Shown: positions 42,855-52,567, numbered from the stretch's first letter. The stretch: 64,000 bases of DNA from Planomicrobium stackebrandtii (GCF_030814955.1 NZ_JAUSWB010000006.1:124001-188000); one strand, 5' to 3'. Program-made: numbers and translations. Notes: generated by a model from the sequence alone, not told the origin.

Positions 42855-42864
42855 ACCGGGGGTC

Positions 42865-43338
42865 TTACTCTGCCTTTTTTCTTTGTTCCTGTTCCAAAAC
42901 AATGCCATGAGTCGCATCCGGCAGGCCAAGATCTCCTGAGAAACCATTCGCTCTGTAGAAGGCATCCGCTGAAGAAGAGTCTGTCCGGACAACTAGTTCG
43001 CGGAAATGTCCATGTGCATCTTTTAGAATTTGCTGCAATAATTTCGTTCCGATTCCTTGCCGGCGGGCATTTGCAGAAATATAAAATCTTCGCAGCCTGC
43101 CAACGCCTTCTTTAGTGGAATAAGGGTCGCGGTTTAAACCGCCAATTGCCACTAGATGATTATGATGGTCCCATACGCCGTATAGCACTTCGCCTGTTTT
43201 ACTAAATGTATTGCTTCCATCTTCGTACTGGTCGACGAGCCTTCTCAAAAAACGATAGCCCTCTGCTTCACTTTCTTCCACCAGCTTTGAAACATCTACT
43301 TGCTGTAAGTCCTGGATTTCTTTGATTTCTACTGCCAT
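42865..43338 (-). CDS. GNAT-family N-acetyltransferase
   Basis: 157 residues: EVLYGVWDHHNHLVAIGGL, then LRRFYISANARRQGIGTKLLQQIL with the acetyl-CoA loop RRQGIGT near 92-98, then LVVRTDSSSADAFYRANGF. Typical small-molecule GNAT; substrate unknown. GAGGATGCGAC upstream gives a modest ribosome site. Monocistronic. Confidence 0.85.
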   Translation of the reverse strand: MAVEIKEIQDLQQVDVSKLVEESEAEGYRFLRRLVDQYEDGSNTFSKTGEVLYGVWDHHNHLVAIGGLNRDPYSTKEGVGRLRRFYISANARRQGIGTKLLQQILKDAHGHFRELVVRTDSSSADAFYRANGFSGDLGLPDATHGIVLEQEQRKKAE

Positions 43339-43467
43339 GTCGCATCCTCCTCATTATGGATAACCATTTCCACTTGCGGATTTCCTGCCATTAGCTTGCT
43401 CTTTCAGTGTATAGCAGTTGAGATTCGATTGCCAATAAATATCAGAATTTTCTTTCAACACAAACGC

Positions 43468-43503
43468 AAAACAGACTGCATGTCCTAAACTGCAGCCTGT
43501 TTT
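43468..43503 (-). terminator. Intrinsic terminator of the tat/dehydrogenase operon
   Basis: AAAACAGACTGCA / TGCAGCCTGTTTT around a 10-nt loop, directly after tatC. Confidence 0.8.
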
Positions 43504-43508
43504 GTATA

Positions 43509-44348
43509 TCAAACTGTATCTTCAATTGCCGATTTCCTATCTTCTGTTTTCTTGATGATGAAAATGCTCGCTTCATAGAGGCCCGCCATCGGAATAAGGA
43601 CCAGCAGCTGGCTCAAAAAATCCGGTGGGGTGATCAATGCCGAAACAATAGCCAGCACCAGATAGGACCATTTTCTGACCTTCTTCATCGAAACAGACGT
43701 CAATACGCCAATAGACGATAAAAACAAAGCGATAATTGGCATTTCAAAAAGCAAGCCGAGGGGAACCGTTGTCATGATCAAAAAATGAATGTATTCATTC
43801 GCGGAAATCATTACATCAAAATTCGCCATTCCCATACCGATTAAAAACTGAAAGCTTAAAGGGTTGACGATAAAGTAACCAAAAGCAATTCCCAAAACAA
43901 ACAGCAAAAACATGACCGGCGAATAAAGACCCAAAAAACGTGCTTCTTTTTCTTCCAGGCCGGGTTTCACAAATTGCCAGATGAAATGAATCAAAAATGG
44001 CAAAGACAATCCCAAGGCCAGTGTTGCAGATATGGACGTATAGAATTTGATGACCTCTAATGGCCCTAGAATAACCAGGTTGTTGCCTTTGACGATGTAG
44101 GGAAACCAAAAGTTTAAAGTCGAGAATACGACCAGCAGGAAGAACAGGAAAACAAGCGCACTTTTAATGAGCTGTTTCCGCAGTTCTCCTAAATGGTCAA
44201 CTAAAGTTTCTACTTGTACGCCTGGTTCCTCTGCAGGCGGCTCTGGCTCTTCAATGGGGGGCTCCGGCACTTTTTCCGCAGGTTTTTCTGTCTGCACCGC
44301 TTTTTTACGCAAAGGACTTGTTAAGTTTCTGTCTCCATACGGATCCAT
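43509..44348 (-). CDS. tatC: Sec-independent translocase subunit TatC
   Basis: 279 residues with six helices; EDLVxHLxELR-type start VETLVDHLGELRKQLIKS near 45-62, FxKPGLxxxE as FVKPGLEEKEARF, and TPPDFLSQLLVLIPM near 240. TatC recognises twin-arginine signal peptides. A 40-residue Pro/Glu-rich N-terminal extension (PPIEEPEPPAEEPGV) is unusual compared with B. subtilis TatC. It follows tatA by 10 bp. The only Tat signal in sight is in the dehydrogenase small subunit two genes upstream. Confidence 0.94.
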   Translation of the reverse strand: MDPYGDRNLTSPLRKKAVQTEKPAEKVPEPPIEEPEPPAEEPGVQVETLVDHLGELRKQLIKSALVFLFFLLVVFSTLNFWFPYIVKGNNLVILGPLEVIKFYTSISATLALGLSLPFLIHFIWQFVKPGLEEKEARFLGLYSPVMFLLFVLGIAFGYFIVNPLSFQFLIGMGMANFDVMISANEYIHFLIMTTVPLGLLFEMPIIALFLSSIGVLTSVSMKKVRKWSYLVLAIVSALITPPDFLSQLLVLIPMAGLYEASIFIIKKTEDRKSAIEDTV

Positions 44349-44358
44349 CTAACCACCT

Positions 44359-44583
44359 TCATAGCTTCTCAGATTTTTTAAGATCCTTTTCTTCCACAGT
44401 ATCTTTTTTCACGGTCTCGTCGTCATCATCGTCCATCAAGCCTTTAGTTGAACGCTTAAATTCCGAAAAAGTTTTTCCTACCGCTCCACCGATTTCCGGC
44501 AATTTTTTCGGTCCAAATATAATCAGGACAATGACCAATATGATAATCAAACCTGGTACACCAATTGAAGCTAATCCACCCAT
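44359..44583 (-). CDS. tatA: Sec-independent translocase subunit TatA
   Basis: 74 residues: short N-terminal helix with [20 protein letters not shown] (FGPKKLP hinge), amphipathic helix [18 protein letters not shown], then an acidic tail with DDDDD. TatA forms the translocation pore. AAGGAGG-type site precedes the ATG; 17 bp after the GMC dehydrogenase stop. Confidence 0.95.
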   Translation of the reverse strand: MGGLASIGVPGLIIILVIVLIIFGPKKLPEIGGAVGKTFSEFKRSTKGLMDDDDDETVKKDTVEEKDLKKSEKL

Positions 44584-44600
44584 ATTATTTTCCTCCTTTT

Positions 44601-46313
44601 TTAAACAAGCGATCCGCCTTCACGGCTGTAGCGAATTATTCCTTCTGCACAGCGGTAAGCCAGTGCCCCAACAGTGCCAGTCGGATTGTAGCCGCCGTTA
44701 TGGGCAAAGTTCCCTGCTCCTATAACAAACAGATTCTCCGCATCCCAATGCTGCAGGAAGTTATTAACTACGCTGGTAGCTGGATCTGCCCCCATAATAG
44801 TCCCTCCCGTATTGTGGGTAGTTTGGTAAGGAACGATATCGTAATCAGAAATTGGACTTCCAGCTACCACTGTAGTTGCCCCCATTTCCTGCATGATTTC
44901 GCCGGCTCTTTCCGTAAGGTAACTGTGAAGCGCACGATCCTGATCAGTAAAATTGTAAGTCAATTGCAGCAACGGAACGCCATAAATATCTTTATAAGTG
45001 CTATCCAGCGACATATAGTTGTCTCTATGAGGCATGGAAGCTCCCTGTCCGCCAACATTTAAAGTTCTAGTGTAGTTTTCAATTGATGCTCGCTTAAAAT
45101 CGGCTCCCCAGGAAGGGGTATCCGGTGGAATCGGATTGTGCAAGATTGGCCGCAAGCCGGTCTGGGTCATGGATAAACTGGCTCCGTGTATAAAGTCCAA
45201 ATCCGCATGGTCGAAAGAATCTCCATTAAAGTCATCAACAGTCATTCCAAGAGCTCCAGCACCCATAAAGGTATTCATTTGTTCGTCGAAGAAACCGGAC
45301 GCTCCGGGAAGAATCTGGTACGCGTAGTTTTTCCCAAGTGTTCCCTGACCCGTTTCCGGATCGTACTGCTCACCAATTTGGGACACCATCAACAGCTTGG
45401 CATTGTTCAGCATATAGCTTGTCAGAACAACAACATTTGCCGGCTGGATAAATTCCTCAAAAGTTTCTGTATCGTAATAGCGGACACCTGTGACACGATC
45501 GCCTTCTTTCATGACTTCAACCACATTGGCATTAAACTTGATTTCATAATTGCCTGTTTCTCTGGCAGTTGGAACGACGGTGATTTCCGGAGAGGTTTTC
45601 GCCCCATACTCACAACCAAAGCGTTCACAGAAGCCACAGTATTGGCACGCATTAATTTGCTGGCCATCCGGATTTTCGTATGCTTCAGACAAATTGGCAG
45701 ATGGCATCATGAATGGCGACAGCCCTAAATTGGTGGCCGCTGTTTCAAAACGCTGTAAAAGCGGCGTCTTTTTCATTGGCGGAGTTGGATAAGGACTTGA
45801 ACGCTGACCCCAAAACGGATTATTATCCTCACCGGAAATGCCAGCGGTTTTTTCAAACCGATCGAAATACGGTTCCAGTTCGTCGTATGTGATTCCCCAG
45901 TCCTGAATAGTATATTCAGGCGGCAGCTTGTTGGCGCCATATTTTTCATCCGTCATGGTTTTAATCTGAAAATCATAAGGAAGAAAACGCCAATTCTGGC
46001 CATTCCAATGCGTTCCCGATCCGCCCAATCCTTCACCCAATAAGAATGATCCCATTTGGCGCATCGGCAATGCCCGCTGCTGTCGACTATTACGGAAAGT
46101 AATCGTTTCTTTTGATAAGTCCTGCATCAATTCATAACGGATTGCATAGCGGTACTCATCGTGCACAATGCTAAAGTCTTCCGTTCCCCGTTCACGCCCG
46201 CGTTCCAGTCCCACCACGCTGAGCCCTTCTTTCGCACATTCGGCGGCGATGATTCCGCCCGTCCACCCGACACCTACAGTCACCACATCAACGCTGTCTA
46301 AAGTCGTTACCAT
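44601..46313 (-). CDS. GMC oxidoreductase (gluconate 2-dehydrogenase large-subunit type)
   Basis: 570 residues. FAD motif [23 protein letters not shown] near 8-30 (GxGxxG variant GVGWTG), then [13 protein letters not shown] near 92-104, and the C-terminal GMC active-site block [16 protein letters not shown] and [35 protein letters not shown] (in parts) with catalytic His/Asn. This subunit lacks a signal peptide and is expected to ride out with the Tat-bearing small subunit. Usual length for the family. It oxidises sugars or sugar acids in the cell envelope, donating to quinone via a cytochrome partner not seen here. Confidence 0.9.
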   Translation of the reverse strand: MVTTLDSVDVVTVGVGWTGGIIAAECAKEGLSVVGLERGRERGTEDFSIVHDEYRYAIRYELMQDLSKETITFRNSRQQRALPMRQMGSFLLGEGLGGSGTHWNGQNWRFLPYDFQIKTMTDEKYGANKLPPEYTIQDWGITYDELEPYFDRFEKTAGISGEDNNPFWGQRSSPYPTPPMKKTPLLQRFETAATNLGLSPFMMPSANLSEAYENPDGQQINACQYCGFCERFGCEYGAKTSPEITVVPTARETGNYEIKFNANVVEVMKEGDRVTGVRYYDTETFEEFIQPANVVVLTSYMLNNAKLLMVSQIGEQYDPETGQGTLGKNYAYQILPGASGFFDEQMNTFMGAGALGMTVDDFNGDSFDHADLDFIHGASLSMTQTGLRPILHNPIPPDTPSWGADFKRASIENYTRTLNVGGQGASMPHRDNYMSLDSTYKDIYGVPLLQLTYNFTDQDRALHSYLTERAGEIMQEMGATTVVAGSPISDYDIVPYQTTHNTGGTIMGADPATSVVNNFLQHWDAENLFVIGAGNFAHNGGYNPTGTVGALAYRCAEGIIRYSREGGSLV

Positions 46314-46332
46314 CTAAATTCCCCCTTTTCAG

Positions 46333-47088
46333 TTAATGCTCCATGCCCAGAGACTGAGGTTCAATTTCCACAAAGTCTTCACTGTCGATTTCATTGATAT
46401 AAGCAGCTTGGTGGCCTGGGAAACTTTTCATGCGCCAGCCGTCCATATTATGGTTGCCGCCGTAAATCGGATCTGCATAAGCGCCTTCAAGGGTTGCCTG
46501 CCTTAAAAGCCTGAAAAAGAACAGCGATGTTGTCCCCTTCATCTGGATCTCGTCTTCCTGGAAAGCTGTCAGAATTTCATCCATCTGTCCGCCGTCCAAA
46601 TCAACAAAGTTTGCGTTAAAACGGCTTTGAGATTCCTGCTGCATTAACTGAATGCCCTGCCGGAACATCTCATTTCTCTTTAAGCGGCTTTGATAACCTT
46701 GAGTAGATTCCCCTTCATAAAAAGGTGCCTGCATATATTCTTTTGAATTTTCGCCATAACTGCCCGCCAGTTGCTGATCAATAAAATAAGCGACACCTAA
46801 TCCAATGGCTCCCGGACCTAAATCATCCTCCGGAAAAATCCGTTCCGTGGCCTGATTCAGAATTTCAAATTCTGCGTTGTTTTTAAAGAAGGTCAGCCCT
46901 CTTACTCCTCCTGGTGCCCCCATCGACTCCTCAGGCGTGCCGGGTGCAGAAGTTGAACCCGCATTCTGCTGATTGGTATTGGCGCCGATCAACCCGCCGA
47001 TAATTCCTCCGCCGATCAATGCACCCGTTGCAATACCTGAAGTTTTTAAAAAGTCGCGCCGCGAAAAGTTCTTTTCTTTTTTTGCCAT
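46333..47088 (-). CDS. Gluconate 2-dehydrogenase subunit 3 family protein with Tat signal
   Basis: 251 residues. N-terminus has the twin-arginine motif SRRDFLKTSG at 9-18 and a hydrophobic, Gly-rich h-region, so it is a Tat substrate. The mature part has FKNNAEFEILNQATERIFPEDDLGPGA, typical of Gluconate_2-dh3, an escort/structural partner of the GMC subunit encoded next. The gene order subunit 3, GMC, tatA, tatC makes a self-contained export unit. GGGGGA ribosome site. Confidence 0.88.
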   Translation of the reverse strand: MAKKEKNFSRRDFLKTSGIATGALIGGGIIGGLIGANTNQQNAGSTSAPGTPEESMGAPGGVRGLTFFKNNAEFEILNQATERIFPEDDLGPGAIGLGVAYFIDQQLAGSYGENSKEYMQAPFYEGESTQGYQSRLKRNEMFRQGIQLMQQESQSRFNANFVDLDGGQMDEILTAFQEDEIQMKGTTSLFFFRLLRQATLEGAYADPIYGGNHNMDGWRMKSFPGHQAAYINEIDSEDFVEIEPQSLGMEH

Positions 47089-47204
47089 TACGCTGTCCCC
47101 CTTATGATGATTAAAGTTTAGAATATTTCGAATATTAACTACTATACCCTTTCAAAAGATTCGTATTCATAAATTCACAGAAAATTATAACAAACTTTTC
47201 CAAC

Positions 47205-47243
47205 CTAAAAAAAGGCAGTCCCCAAAAATTTCAGGACTGCCTT
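47205..47243 (-). terminator. Intrinsic terminator of yocH
   Basis: AAGGCAGTCC / GGACTGCCTT with U7 on the minus strand, about 65 bp after the yocH stop. Confidence 0.8.
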
Positions 47244-47307
47244 GAACTTAATTATGTATACAAAAAAGCCAAGGGAATGGACACCTCGGCTGTGTAGCAT
47301 TATGGTA

Positions 47308-48120
47308 TTAGTTTAAAACTTTGATCGTAACGTCTTTACGGCCCCATTGTAGAGCTGCATCTTGTGATGGAATGAATAGATCAATTTTGTTTCCTTTGAT
47401 TGCGCCGCCAGTATCGCCAGCGATTGCTTCTCCGTAACCTTCAACCCAAACTTTAGAGCCTAGTGGAATTACTGAAGGATCAACTGCGATTACTTTTTGG
47501 TTTGGATTTGAACGAAGGTCAATTCCAGTTGCTGTAGTTCCTGAACATCCTGCACAGTATGCAGTATAAGCTGTTGCAGACACTGTCATGGTTTTACCAG
47601 ATTGTGTTGAAGCTGCTGCAGGAGCTTTTTCTGCAGGAGCACTTGCTGGTGCTGGCGTTGGAGCTGGTGCCGCTGATTTTGCAGGTGCTGCTGGCGCTGC
47701 TGCAGTTTTAGCTGGTGCTTTTTCTGCTGTTGCAGTTCCGCCTTTGACAACCAATTGCTCACCCGGGAAAATAAGGTGTCCGGAAACGCCATTCCAGCTG
47801 ATTAAGCTGTCCAATGAAATTCCGTGTGCACTAGCGATTTCGAATAATGTGTCGCCAGATTTTACTGTATATGTTGAGTTGTCCGCTTTCGTTTCTGATG
47901 CTGCTTGCCCATCAACTTTAAGTTCCTGGCTCGGCAAGATCAAGTCTGAGGATAAATTGTTTAATCCTTTTAAGCTTTCTACTGATACGTTCTTATCTTG
48001 TGAAATTCCCCAGAGAGTGTCTCCTGATTGAACTGTATACGATGATGAAGCACTAGCTGACGTAGCTGCTCCCACACTTAACGCTGCGATAGCAGTTAGT
48101 GTAACGATTTGCTTTTTCAT
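47308..48120 (-). CDS. yocH: Cell-wall protein with two LysM and a 3D domain (YocH-like)
   Basis: 270 residues. Signal peptide 1-24 (ending SASASSS), LysM 1 about 25-69 (YTVQSGDTLWGISQ), LysM 2 about 78-122 (YTVKSGDTLFEIA), a Pro/Ala-rich linker (about 125-168), and a C-terminal 3D domain (about 172-270) with ATGIDLRSNPNQKVIAVDPS, IPLGSKVWVEGYG and ADTGGAIKGNKIDLF-like catalytic Asp residues. Very close in layout to B. subtilis YocH, a WalR-regulated muralytic enzyme. A WalR-like box lies upstream. The ATG at 48120 follows AAAAGGAGG. Confidence 0.92.
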   Translation of the reverse strand: MKKQIVTLTAIAALSVGAATSASASSSYTVQSGDTLWGISQDKNVSVESLKGLNNLSSDLILPSQELKVDGQAASETKADNSTYTVKSGDTLFEIASAHGISLDSLISWNGVSGHLIFPGEQLVVKGGTATAEKAPAKTAAAPAAPAKSAAPAPTPAPASAPAEKAPAAASTQSGKTMTVSATAYTAYCAGCSGTTATGIDLRSNPNQKVIAVDPSVIPLGSKVWVEGYGEAIAGDTGGAIKGNKIDLFIPSQDAALQWGRKDVTIKVLN

Positions 48121-48203
48121 AAATTGAAATTCCTCCTTTTCACTAACAGGAATGATCATAACACCTCGACATTTCAGGAACATGACAGAATGGCAGATAG
48201 AAC

Positions 48204-48220
48204 ATAACAATTTCGTGACA
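48204..48220 (-). promoter_or_regulatory. Candidate WalR box upstream of yocH
   Basis: Minus strand TGTCAC-gaaat-TGTTAT fits the WalR direct repeat TGTWAH-N5-TGTWAH except for one base in the first half. A TATGAT -10 follows at 48155-48160. B. subtilis yocH is a WalR target. Confidence 0.55.
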
Positions 48221-48452
48221 CAATTGTTCACTTTATTACAAGCTGTAATAAAACTGATAATTTGCAGCGAAGTCTTATAATTCCGAACCTTAATTTAAAT
48301 GCCTGAAGGCAAATGAGCCGAATTGGATAGAACCAACTTTTTTCCATTATTGCTGCTCCAGCAAAAAAACCGTGCAGCTATTCAACAGTTTTGATTTGCC
48401 GGCAAATAAAATCATTGCTCCAACTTCTTAAACAAGAAATTGTGCTTAGACA

Positions 48453-48477
48453 GTTTATCCCCTATATATGAGGGAAT
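48453..48477 (+). promoter_or_regulatory. Candidate sigma-B promoter of the BCCT gene
   Basis: GTTTAT (48453-48458), 13-bp spacer, GGGAAT (48472-48477), close to the GTTTAA-N12-15-GGGWAW consensus. The predicted start is about 35 nt before the start codon. Confidence 0.6.
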
Positions 48478-48517
48478 ATTAAAAAGTTGTTTATAGAAAA
48501 TGAAAGGAGGAAGTCAC

Positions 48518-50017
48518 TTGAAAAATATCACTTCGGTTTTTTGGATCTCATTAATAATTTGCATTGGCCTGGTTGCTTGGGGACTGGCTTCACCTCAAGG
48601 CTTCCAGACACAGACAGGCGAATTGACAGCAGCCATCTCCAGTACATTTGGCTGGTATTATCTTCTGACAGTCTTTCTAATTCTGATTTTCTGCGTGTAC
48701 TTAATATTCTCAAGATTTGCTAATTTGAAGTTAGGAAAGCCTGGAGACAAACCTGAATTTTCTCTCGTATCGTGGTTTGCCATGCTATTTAGTGCAGGCA
48801 TGGGGATGGGGTTGGTTTTTTGGACAACAGCCGAACCAATTTCACACGCATTCATCAGTTCTCCAAACGCTGAACTGGGGTCAGATCAGGCAATTCAGGA
48901 AGCAATGCAATTCTCTTTTTTCCACTGGGGACTGCATGCATGGGCCGTATACGGAATCGTTGCACTCGTTTTGGCTTACTTTAAGTTTCACAACGACGCC
49001 CCAGGTTTAATCAGTGCAACGCTGATTCCTTTATTCGGCAAAAAACTGATGGCCGGACCACTTGGAAAACTGATAGATACGCTGGCGGTCTTCGCAACAG
49101 TAATCGGCGTCGCTTCAACGCTTGGATTCGGATCTGCTCAAATGAATGAAGGGATTTCCTTTTTATTCGGCACACCGAATACATTTGCTTTCCAAATGCT
49201 GATACTTGCTGTTGCAACAGTCCTTTTCATTGCCTCTGCCTCTTCCGGGATCGGACGCGGCATCAAGTACTTGAGTAATATCAATATGGTTCTTGCTTTT
49301 GTTCTGCTTTTGCTCTTATTGATTGTTGGACCAACACTTTATATTTTCAACTCGTTTGCTGATGCCATCGGCGGCTACATGAACAACTTCTTCTCCATGA
49401 GCTTTAACCTTGAGCCAATTAATGAAGAGCGGCGGGCATGGGTAGATGGCTGGACAGTATTTTACTGGGCATGGTGGATTTCATGGGCACCGTTTGTCGG
49501 CATTTTCATCGCCCGCATTTCCCGCGGACGGACAGTTAAAGAATTTATGCTCGGTGTACTGTTGGTGCCTTCACTGGTATGCTTCATCTTTTTCGCGGTA
49601 TTTGGGGTTTCTGCATTAAACCTTGAACAAAACAATATCGCCAAAATTTCCGAATACAGTTTAGAAACAGCAACATTCGGGGTGTTGCAATATTATCCAC
49701 TCGGTACTTTACTTTCTATTATTACGTTGTTTGTCATCGCGATTTTCTTTATCACTTCCGCCGATTCGGCTACGTTCGTACTCGGCATGCAAACAACTGG
49801 CGGCATGTTGAATCCGCCGAACTTGGTCAAGATCACTTGGGGGCTTATCCAGTCGGCTGTTGCTGCCATCGTCATTTATACTGGCGGCACGCAGGGACTG
49901 CAAAATGCCCTGATCATTGCAGCCCTGCCTTTTTCGGTCGTTATCATTTTAATGGGCGTCTCCTTTCTCAAGGCGGCTTCTCATGATCCATTAGCCAAAA
50001 AGAATAAAAGGCATTAA
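48518..50017 (+). CDS. opuD: BCCT-family osmoprotectant transporter (OpuD-like)
   Basis: 499 residues, twelve helices. The BCCT signatures MGMGLVFWTTAEPISH near 94-109 and GWTVFYWAWWISWAPFVGIF near 309-328 (substrate-binding Trp residues) are intact. Imports glycine betaine or choline with Na+ during osmotic stress. TTG at 48518 follows AAAGGAGG; the upstream ATG overlaps the ribosome site. A sigma-B-like promoter precedes it. Monocistronic with a strong terminator. Confidence 0.9.
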   Translation: MKNITSVFWISLIICIGLVAWGLASPQGFQTQTGELTAAISSTFGWYYLLTVFLILIFCVYLIFSRFANLKLGKPGDKPEFSLVSWFAMLFSAGMGMGLVFWTTAEPISHAFISSPNAELGSDQAIQEAMQFSFFHWGLHAWAVYGIVALVLAYFKFHNDAPGLISATLIPLFGKKLMAGPLGKLIDTLAVFATVIGVASTLGFGSAQMNEGISFLFGTPNTFAFQMLILAVATVLFIASASSGIGRGIKYLSNINMVLAFVLLLLLLIVGPTLYIFNSFADAIGGYMNNFFSMSFNLEPINEERRAWVDGWTVFYWAWWISWAPFVGIFIARISRGRTVKEFMLGVLLVPSLVCFIFFAVFGVSALNLEQNNIAKISEYSLETATFGVLQYYPLGTLLSIITLFVIAIFFITSADSATFVLGMQTTGGMLNPPNLVKITWGLIQSAVAAIVIYTGGTQGLQNALIIAALPFSVVIILMGVSFLKAASHDPLAKKNKRH

Positions 50018-50062
50018 AAAAATAAGAGCCGGCACATAAAAATGTGCCGGCTCTTATTTTTT
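50016..50062. terminator. Bidirectional intrinsic terminator
   Basis: AAAAATAAGAGCCGGCACA / TGTGCCGGCTCTTATTTTT, 19-bp perfect stem, between the BCCT gene and convergent yumC. Confidence 0.9.
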
Positions 50063-50063
50063 G

Positions 50064-51050
50064 TTATTTAAAAACGCTGGTACTGTGCAGAGGCTGCACT
50101 TTAGATTTTGGATCCAGATAGGATTTCGCGTTATTAATGGCAGTCGGCGCTTCACCGAAGCCTACGGCAATCAGCTTGACTTTGCCTTCATATGTGGCAA
50201 TATCCCCTGCTGCATAAATACCGGGAATGCTCGTTTCCATCTTGGAATTGACGATGACCGAGTTTTTATCCATCTCGAGTCCCCACTCTTTAATGGCGCC
50301 TAGTGAAGTGATATTGCCATAGTTGACGATAACGTGATCTACATCAAGGCGCTCTTCGTTTCCTTCTTTGTCAATCAACACTAGCTCGTTGACCTCACCG
50401 TTTTCACCAACCAGCTCTTTAACGCCATATGGCTTTTTCACTTCTACTTTTGATTCCATTAAAGTATCAATGTTGGCTTCGTGAGCCGTCATTTTGTCTC
50501 TGCGGTGGCTCAAAGTCACATGGGATGCTACATTTTCAAGCATCATCGCCCAGTCAACTGCTGAATCCCCGCCGCCTAAAACGACGACTTTTTTATCGCT
50601 GAAAAGAGTCAGATCTTTCACACCATAGTGAAGTGTTTTGCCTTCGAACACTTCGCATCCTTCAACTGCAAGTTTGCGGGGCTGGAATGCACCAACGCCG
50701 GCAGTCAGCAAAATCGCTTTCGTGTAGTGGAGACCTTTATCTGTCTGAATCACAAAGTGGTCCTCGTGGCGCTCTGCGGCTGTAACGGTTTCTTCCAGAC
50801 AAATTTCGGGATCTCCGTATTTCGCCTGCTGGACCAGGTTATCCACCAGGTCTTTCGCTAACACTTTTGGAAATCCACCTACATCGTAAATGAACTTATC
50901 CGGATACAGCTCAGTCAGCTGACCGCCAAGCTGCGGAAGGCTGTCCAAAATCTTTACTTTCATTTTGCGCATACCGCCGTAAAAGGAAGCAAACAGGCCA
51001 GTTGGCCCGCCGCCGATAATTGTAATATCAAAAACTTCGCGTTCTTCCAT
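50064..51050 (-). CDS. yumC: Ferredoxin/flavodoxin-NADP+ reductase (YumC type)
   Basis: 328 residues with the thioredoxin-reductase-like fold but no CxxC. FAD motif [13 protein letters not shown] near 10-22, NADP motif [14 protein letters not shown] near 155-168, and the C-terminal [26 protein letters not shown] (in parts) near 273-298. Matches the Bacillus YumC/FNR2 family in length and end (aromatic stacking region, LHSTSVFK). Supplies reduced ferredoxin or flavodoxin. Monocistronic. Confidence 0.94.
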   Translation of the reverse strand: MEEREVFDITIIGGGPTGLFASFYGGMRKMKVKILDSLPQLGGQLTELYPDKFIYDVGGFPKVLAKDLVDNLVQQAKYGDPEICLEETVTAAERHEDHFVIQTDKGLHYTKAILLTAGVGAFQPRKLAVEGCEVFEGKTLHYGVKDLTLFSDKKVVVLGGGDSAVDWAMMLENVASHVTLSHRRDKMTAHEANIDTLMESKVEVKKPYGVKELVGENGEVNELVLIDKEGNEERLDVDHVIVNYGNITSLGAIKEWGLEMDKNSVIVNSKMETSIPGIYAAGDIATYEGKVKLIAVGFGEAPTAINNAKSYLDPKSKVQPLHSTSVFK

Positions 51051-51207
51051 TTATAACACTCCTAATCTAATCAATATCTATATCCTATCATATTTACCCC
51101 GTATTCACGCCATTGGACTTATGGCGGAAATTCAAAAAATAAAAGTTTGAATTATCCGTCTTTTATCCTTAAACTGAAGAATGGATAGACTAGAGAGGAT
51201 GAGGACA

Positions 51208-51999
51208 ATGGATTTAGGAATCAAAGAAAAAGTCGTAGTAGTTATGGCATCAAGCAAAGGTTTAGGCAAAGCGACGGCCCTCGAATTTGCCAAGGAAGGC
51301 GCAACCGTCATCATCTCAAGCCGCAGCCAGCAATCACTTGATGCAACTGCCGCCGAAATAAAAGAAGCTTCTGGAAACCAGCAAGTGTTCTCCCATGTTT
51401 GCGACGTCTCCAAAGAACAGGACATACAGGAAATTTTTCAATTTGTCGTCAATCAATTTGGTCGAATTGACGTATTGATTAATAACACGGGCGGTCCGAA
51501 AGCGGGCGGATTTGACGCAGTGGAAGATGCCGACTGGTACAAGGCGTTTGATCAAAATCTGCTGAGCTACATCCGAACTTCGCGCACAGTGCTCCCTTAT
51601 ATGAAGAAACAGCAATTCGGACGCATCATTAATATTTCTTCTTCTTCGACAAAAGAAGTAATTGACGGCCTGATCTTGTCCAATACTTTCCGGGCAGGAA
51701 TGGTGGGCTTTTCGAAGACGCTGGCACGTGAAGTCGCAAAAGACAATATTCTGGTCAACACGGTCGGACCTGGCCGGTTTGGCACAGACCGGGTAGCAGA
51801 ACTGGATCAGATTGCAGCAGACAAACAAGGCGTTCCGATTGAGCAGATTATCCAAAAAAGCAAAGCCAATATTCCAGCCGGCCGCTATGGTGATCCCGAA
51901 GAATTCGCTAAAGTTGTCGTTTTTCTCGCTTCTGCGGCCAATTCCTATTTGACAGGACAGTCACTGGTCATAGAAGGCGGTTCATTAAAAGCACTGTAA
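51208..51999 (+). CDS. Atypical SDR oxidoreductase
   Basis: 263 residues, classical SDR length with cofactor motif ASSKGLGKATALEFAKEG near 14-31 and NTGG near 91-94 in place of NNAG. The catalytic Ser block INISSSSTKE is present, but the YxxxK pair is replaced: the aligned stretch reads LILSNTFRAGMVGFSK, i.e. Ser for Tyr and Arg for Lys. The same LSNxxR form occurs in a known subset of bacillar SDRs, so this is a subfamily trait rather than damage. Activity unknown. ATG at 51208 follows GAGAGG. Confidence 0.85.
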   Translation: MDLGIKEKVVVVMASSKGLGKATALEFAKEGATVIISSRSQQSLDATAAEIKEASGNQQVFSHVCDVSKEQDIQEIFQFVVNQFGRIDVLINNTGGPKAGGFDAVEDADWYKAFDQNLLSYIRTSRTVLPYMKKQQFGRIINISSSSTKEVIDGLILSNTFRAGMVGFSKTLAREVAKDNILVNTVGPGRFGTDRVAELDQIAADKQGVPIEQIIQKSKANIPAGRYGDPEEFAKVVVFLASAANSYLTGQSLVIEGGSLKAL

Positions 52000-52077
52000 T
52001 GTGCCAAATCATTATACAGCCAACCCAAAAATCGATATACTGGAAAATGAACCAATTATAAAGGAGATGTTTTTAGA

Positions 52078-52518
52078 ATGGCGAAAAAAGGACACATCCA
52101 CATGGAAAACGGCGAAATCATTGAATTCGAACTTTTCCCGAACGAAGCACCAAACACAGCTGCAAACTTTGAAGAGCTTGCAAACTCAGGCTTTTACAAT
52201 GACGTAACATTCCACCGCGTAATTCCCGGCTTCGTAAGCCAAGGCGGCGACCCAACCGGCACTGGTGCTGGCGGCAGCGGCAAAACAATCAAATGCGAAA
52301 CTGAAGGCAACCCGCATAAGCACCAAGCAGGAAGCTTATCGATGGCGCATGCCGGCAAAGACACTGGCTCAAGCCAATTCTTTATCGTTCATGCACCACA
52401 GCCGCACCTTGATGGCGTTCACACTGTCTTTGGACAAGTGACTTCAGGACTTGAAACTGCCAAAGCAATGAGCAACGGCGACAAAATGACTAAAGTTCAC
52501 GTTTTTGACGAAGAATAA
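52078..52518 (+). CDS. ppiB: Peptidyl-prolyl cis-trans isomerase (cyclophilin)
   Basis: 146-residue cytoplasmic cyclophilin. Active-site blocks [19 protein letters not shown] near 50-68 and [30 protein letters not shown] (in parts) near 92-122 are complete. Accelerates proline isomerisation in folding. AAAGGAG precedes the ATG with good spacing. Codon choice is clean and the gene likely well expressed. Downstream of the SDR by 78 bp, possibly co-transcribed. Confidence 0.96.
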   Translation: MAKKGHIHMENGEIIEFELFPNEAPNTAANFEELANSGFYNDVTFHRVIPGFVSQGGDPTGTGAGGSGKTIKCETEGNPHKHQAGSLSMAHAGKDTGSSQFFIVHAPQPHLDGVHTVFGQVTSGLETAKAMSNGDKMTKVHVFDEE

Positions 52519-52533
52519 GCCTTATAAGCTTAA

Positions 52534-52567
52534 CCGGCCTGGATCCTTGATCCAGGCCGTTTTTTTG
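52534..52567 (+). terminator. Intrinsic terminator of ppiB
   Basis: CGGCCTGGATC-ctt-GATCCAGGCCG followed by T8. The stem sequence recurs in the next terminator at 53607. Confidence 0.9.

Noticed and set aside
52001..52207. 68-codon frame overlapping ppiB
   Set aside because: It is the out-of-frame reading of the ppiB leader and start.
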